Assembly: GCA_030632725.1 (NCBI GenBank)
Contig: DAOVUF010000073.1
Span: 1 to 16,760, forward strand
Length of the DNA: 16,760 nucleotides
Direction of reading: 5' to 3'
From: QNES01 sp023143415
Lineage (GTDB): Bacteria > Pseudomonadota > Gammaproteobacteria > Beggiatoales > Beggiatoaceae
In this document: positions 13,974 to 16,760 of the stretch, piece by piece
Position numbering within the stretch: position 1 is the first letter of the stretch
How the letters are laid out: every line of letters starts with the position of its first letter
Made by a program: the position numbers and the translations under genes
Notes under the pieces: generated by a model
What the model was told of the DNA's origin: nothing
The model's database searches: none
What the model saw: only the letters and a program-made list of their open reading frames with translations

Positions 13974-15098
13974 TTGTCCATGCCCTCATTTGCCAAGCTA
14001 TTAATAACTTATATAAAACGCAACGGCATCAGCAATGCCGAATTAGCAGCGAAAATCAAAGTGCGTCGTGATATTTTACTAGAGTGGATCACGGATGATG
14101 TGAGTTTGCCATTTGAACGTGATGAGGTGCTACGTTGTGCCACTCACCTAAATTTGAGCGTCGATGAACGCGATGAACTGCTGTTAGCAGCGGGATTTGA
14201 ACTCGTAAACATCACGTCGCCCGATGCCCCTACATCAGGTTTGCCTATTTTTTTAAGCACCTGGCATAGTAGTCCTTTTGTCATTGGACCACCAATTACT
14301 GAGCCGCACCAGTTTTTTGGGCATGAGTATATTCTAAAACGTATTTTTGATGTTTGGAAATATACGCCTTTGCAGCATATTGCCATTGTTGGTTTAAAAC
14401 GCAGTGGTAAAACGTCTTTGCTGCATTATTTGCGTCATATTATTGATACACCGACTGAAAAATTGCGTCCAGGACAACGTAATGATTGGTTAATGCCTGG
14501 TTATCAATGGGTTTTTGTGGATTTTCAAGATCCGCGTATGTGTTATCAGGAAAGTTTATTGCGACATATTTTGATAGAACTAGATATGCCAGTACCAGAG
14601 CCGACTGATTTAGTGAGCTTTATGGAAATAGTGGATAACTATTTGGAAATTCCAACGCTGATTTTATTGGATGAAATTGGGGCGGGATTAGCTTCCCCTG
14701 ATTTGGATGAACAATTTTGGTGGGGGATGCGCTCTTTAGGGAGTAATCATGCGGGCGGCAAGCTCGGTTTTTTATTCACAGCCCATCAAGCACCTGAAGA
14801 CATATTAGTTAATGATGAAAAACCTTCTCCGTTTTTCAATATTTTTGGGCATGTTTTGAATTTAGGTCCTTTTAGCGAGGCGGAGGCGTTAGAGTTAATT
14901 AAGAGTTCACCGCAACCTTTTGAAAATAAAGACATTAATTGGATATTGGCCGAAAGTGGCTGTTATCCTATTTTACTACAAATTCTTTGTCATTCATTAT
15001 TGACAGCACTTGAGGAGGATAAACATAATAATGCTTGGCAAAAAGAAGCGTTGCGACGTATGAAACCATATCGCTATTTGCTTGAGAAAGAGCTGTAA
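13974..15098 (+). CDS. HTH-like / AAA ATPase fusion protein
   Basis: A 374-residue protein (372 if it starts at the ATG at 13980; the TTG at 13974 and that ATG are in the same frame and neither has a good Shine-Dalgarno). Residues about 5-75 are helical and look like an XRE-type helix-turn-helix (SNAELAAKIKVRRDILLEWI), so DNA binding is plausible. The rest is a P-loop ATPase: FFGHEYIL at 114-121, Walker A GLKRSGKT (140-147, Lys146), Walker B LILLDE (229-234, Asp233/Glu234), a possible sensor FTAHQ at 268-272, and a C-terminal helical part. It resembles the AAA_16/Orc1-Cdc6-like group of STAND-type ATPases, but no effector domain is attached. It may be an ATP-dependent regulator; no target is known. 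It is divergent from the secreted-protein gene. Confidence 0.82.
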   Translation: MSMPSFAKLLITYIKRNGISNAELAAKIKVRRDILLEWITDDVSLPFERDEVLRCATHLNLSVDERDELLLAAGFELVNITSPDAPTSGLPIFLSTWHSSPFVIGPPITEPHQFFGHEYILKRIFDVWKYTPLQHIAIVGLKRSGKTSLLHYLRHIIDTPTEKLRPGQRNDWLMPGYQWVFVDFQDPRMCYQESLLRHILIELDMPVPEPTDLVSFMEIVDNYLEIPTLILLDEIGAGLASPDLDEQFWWGMRSLGSNHAGGKLGFLFTAHQAPEDILVNDEKPSPFFNIFGHVLNLGPFSEAEALELIKSSPQPFENKDINWILAESGCYPILLQILCHSLLTALEEDKHNNAWQKEALRRMKPYRYLLEKEL

Positions 15099-15112
15099 TT
15101 ATGGTGCAAATT

Positions 15113-15150
15113 AAGAGTTAAAATCGTCCAACTCTTTAGTTTTTGCCTTT
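15113..15150 (+). terminator. Weak candidate terminator after the HTH-like/AAA gene
   Basis: AAGAGTT (15113-15119) can pair with AACTCTT (15130-15136) across a 10-base loop and is followed by the T-rich TAGTTTTTGCCTTTTTG. The stem is short and AT-rich, so the call is tentative. Confidence 0.35.
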
Positions 15151-15162
15151 TTGAACTCTAAA

Positions 15163-15281
15163 AAACGCTCAAAGCTGAAGCGTTGAACTCCAAACGCTCA
15201 AAGCTAAAGCGTTGAACTCCAAACGCTCAAAAGCGTTGAACTCCAAACGCTCAAAAGCGTTGAACTCCAATGTTGAACTCC
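15163..15281 (+). repeat. Tandem GCGTTGAACTCC repeats abutting apbE
   Basis: Two 29-bp units (15163-15191, 15192-15220), two 24-bp units lacking five bases (AGCTA or similar) (15221-15244, 15245-15268) and a 13-bp remnant (15269-15281). The unit ends in GCGTTGAACTCC and is the reverse-complement orientation of the GGAGTCCAACGC family. The array stops one base before the first possible apbE start codon, so it is the entire 5' leader near the gene. Confidence 0.92.
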
Positions 15282-15282
15282 A

Positions 15283-16347
15283 ATGGAAAAAAAAATGCGT
15301 ACTTACATAACAATCTTCTTCATAGGATTACTTTTCACAGGATGTAGTAAACAACCCGCTCAATCCGATCAACTCTATCAACAGCAATTTTATATCTTTG
15401 GCACCCTGGTAGGCATAAGTATTTGGGATGTGCCAGAGAAACAAGCGAGTGAAGCGGTTGACGCTATCATCAACGATTTTCAAGCCATACACAACCATTT
15501 TCATGCTTGGAAACCAGGCGCATTAACTGATTTAAACCAAGCTATCGCCGCTGGGCAAGCATGGACTGTCACAGAACCTTCATTACTGCCCGTGCTAGAG
15601 CAGGCAACCCTTTTTTTTCATCAAAGTAATGGCTTATTTAATCCCGCTGTGGGGCAATTGATCCAGTTATGGGGATTCCATAACGATGACTTATCAAGCA
15701 CTTATCAATATCCGCCACCGGATAAAATTGCTGAATTAGTCGCGTTGGCTCCCAGCATGGATGATATTAAGATACAGGGCAACCTTGTTTTTTCCAGCAA
15801 TCGGGCAGTGCAATTAGATTTTGGTGCCTTTGCTAAGGGCTACGCTGCCGACTTAGCCATTAAAAAGTTACACCAACTCGGCATACATAACGCCATTGTT
15901 AATGCAGGCGGCAATCTGAAAGCGACTGGGCAAAAGGGAGATAAACCCTGGTTAATAGGCATTCGTCATCCTAACGGCGAAGATATTTTGGCAGCAGTCG
16001 CACTGCGCGGAGAAGAAAGTGTGATGACTTCTGGTAACTACGAGCGTTTTCGTGAATATAAAGGAAAGCGTTATTCACATATTATCGATCCACGCAATGG
16101 AATACCTGTTAAGGGTTTTACATCGGTGACAATTATCAGTCAAAATGGGGCACTTGCTGATGCCGCTTCAACGGCTTTAACTGTCGCTGGATTACAAGAT
16201 TGGCATAAAATTGCACAGCAAATGGGAATTAAATATGTGATGTTAGTCGATGAGGCGGGAACGGTGTATATCAATCCCGCAATGGCTGAGCGTGTGCAAT
16301 TTCAACCTAAAAAAAAGCCTAAAATTATCATCAGCGAACCTTTGTAA
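15283..16347 (+). CDS. apbE: FAD:protein FMN transferase, ApbE-family lipoprotein
   Basis: Transfers FMN from FAD to a Thr of target proteins such as NqrB/NqrC or RnfG/RnfD, on the periplasmic side. The 354-residue protein has a lipoprotein signal with lipobox LFTGC and predicted lipidated Cys21. Family motifs: HAWKPGALTDLN (74-85), LDFGAFAKGYAADLA (178-192), NAGGNLKATG (207-216; Asn where most have Asp), RHPNGED, VMTSGNYERF (247-256), HIIDPRNG (266-273) and ADAASTALTVAG (292-303; Asp293 and Thr297 fit the metal-site residues). The length is normal. The start could be 15283 or the ATG at 15295; the latter has GGA seven bases upstream and leaves a sensible signal peptide, so it may be the real one. 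No flavoprotein partner gene is in the window. Product identity is firm; its target is inferred. Confidence 0.94.
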   Translation: MEKKMRTYITIFFIGLLFTGCSKQPAQSDQLYQQQFYIFGTLVGISIWDVPEKQASEAVDAIINDFQAIHNHFHAWKPGALTDLNQAIAAGQAWTVTEPSLLPVLEQATLFFHQSNGLFNPAVGQLIQLWGFHNDDLSSTYQYPPPDKIAELVALAPSMDDIKIQGNLVFSSNRAVQLDFGAFAKGYAADLAIKKLHQLGIHNAIVNAGGNLKATGQKGDKPWLIGIRHPNGEDILAAVALRGEESVMTSGNYERFREYKGKRYSHIIDPRNGIPVKGFTSVTIISQNGALADAASTALTVAGLQDWHKIAQQMGIKYVMLVDEAGTVYINPAMAERVQFQPKKKPKIIISEPL

Positions 16348-16368
16348 ATTTTTAAGGCGAATTATTTA

Positions 16369-16517
16369 GAGTCCAACGCTTCAGCTTTGGGCGGTTTTTT
16401 CCTTTCAACGCTTCAGCTTTGGGCGGTTTTTTGGAGTCCAACGCTTCAGCTTTGGGTATTTGGAGTCCAAACCTTTAGATTTGGAAGTGATTTGGAGTCC
16501 AAACCTTTAGATTTGGA
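16369..16517 (+). repeat. Dispersed GGAGTCCAA repeats downstream of apbE, forward orientation
   Basis: Three copies of the family GAGTCCAACGC...CAGCTTTGG (16369-16390, a shortened one at 16406-16422, and 16433-16455), two of them followed by GCGGTTTTTT, then two copies of a sister type GGAGTCCAAACC...GATTTGGA (16462-16485, 16494-16517). The sister type differs in the middle but keeps the ends. An open frame across this region is repeat translation, not a gene. Confidence 0.9.
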
Positions 16518-16625
16518 ATTGTGGTATTTGGACTCAAGAAAAAACCCAAAATTTATTTTCAAATATTTGATTTAAAACATGTTTTTGAAAATTAATTCGC
16601 ATTATTAAAGTAATCTAAAGCTAAA

Positions 16626-16760
16626 AAGCTAAAGCGTTGGACTCCATTGCCAAATCTGAAGGTTTGGACTCCATTGCCAAATCTGAAGGTTTGGACTCCA
16701 TTGCCAAATCTGAAGGTTTGGACTCCATTGCCAAATCTGAAGGTTTGGACTCCATTGCCA
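16626..16760 (-). repeat. 27-bp tandem array in reverse orientation, running off the window
   Basis: One reverse copy of the GGAGTCCAACGC type (16626-16646) leads into four identical 27-bp units (16650-16676, 16677-16703, 16704-16730, 16731-16757) and the first three bases of a fifth. Each unit starts CCAAATCTGAAGGTTTGG, itself a short hairpin (CCAAA/TTTGG), and is the reverse complement of the sister type at 16462-16517. There are no unique spacers. Confidence 0.95.

Noticed and set aside
16369..16432. GCGGTTTTTT after CAGCTTTGG as rho-independent terminators of apbE
   Set aside because: The T runs are tempting but the preceding repeat gives no stable GC-rich stem ending at the T run.
16387..16575. 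A 62-codon open frame downstream of apbE
   Set aside because: Its sequence is a translation of the GGAGTCCAACGC and GGAGTCCAAACC repeats; no start signal or protein-like composition.
16650..16760. Possible CRISPR array
   Set aside because: The 27-bp units are directly adjacent with no unique spacers, and no cas gene is near.

Overview
The window is AT-leaning, gene-sparse bacterial DNA that most resembles a large filamentous gammaproteobacterial sulfur oxidiser of the Beggiatoa/Thioploca/Thiomargarita type. Reasons: the GyrB extein has a gammaproteobacterial character (including the long insert after TOPRIM), signalling genes are giant multidomain proteins of a kind shared by filamentous cyanobacteria and Beggiatoaceae, and intergenic DNA is packed with short palindromic and tandem repeats. 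The lineage is inferred from memory of such genomes; no search was run.

Layout. Positions 2-5290 (+) encode the 3' part of a very large Ser/Thr kinase - AAA ATPase - GAF - histidine kinase signalling protein; its start lies before the window. After a 114-base repeat-filled gap comes an AAA-like ATPase fused to a PD-(D/E)XK nuclease-like domain (5405-6889), whose last ~30 codons have been shifted out of frame. A repeat cluster (6950-7193) leads to a receiver - nucleotide cyclase - PilZ-like - hemerythrin protein (7224-9323). A 34-bp perfect inverted repeat and a hairpin separate it from convergent gyrB (12610-9515, minus), which carries a 231-residue mini-intein in the TOPRIM domain. Upstream of gyrB is a 190-bp block of repeats, then a secreted protein of unknown function (13579-12851, minus), a divergent 394-bp repeat-bearing spacer, an HTH-like/AAA ATPase (13974-15098), a tandem-repeat leader, and an ApbE flavin transferase lipoprotein (15283-16347). 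The window ends inside an array of 27-bp tandem repeats.

How genes may work together. The kinase/histidine-kinase giant and the receiver-cyclase-hemerythrin protein lie on the same strand in the same neighbourhood, so a phosphorelay from one to a cyclic-nucleotide output with oxygen or NO input is plausible, but partner specificity is not shown by the sequence. gyrB and apbE are housekeeping genes without their usual neighbours in view.

The most distinctive thing is the repeat biology. At least three families of short palindromes occur between genes. Two of them also sit inside the coding sequence of the giant kinase, in frame, where they add peptides; one such palindrome is nested within a copy of a different repeat upstream of gyrB. 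Together this suggests short mobile palindromes that tolerate insertion in proteins at linker positions.
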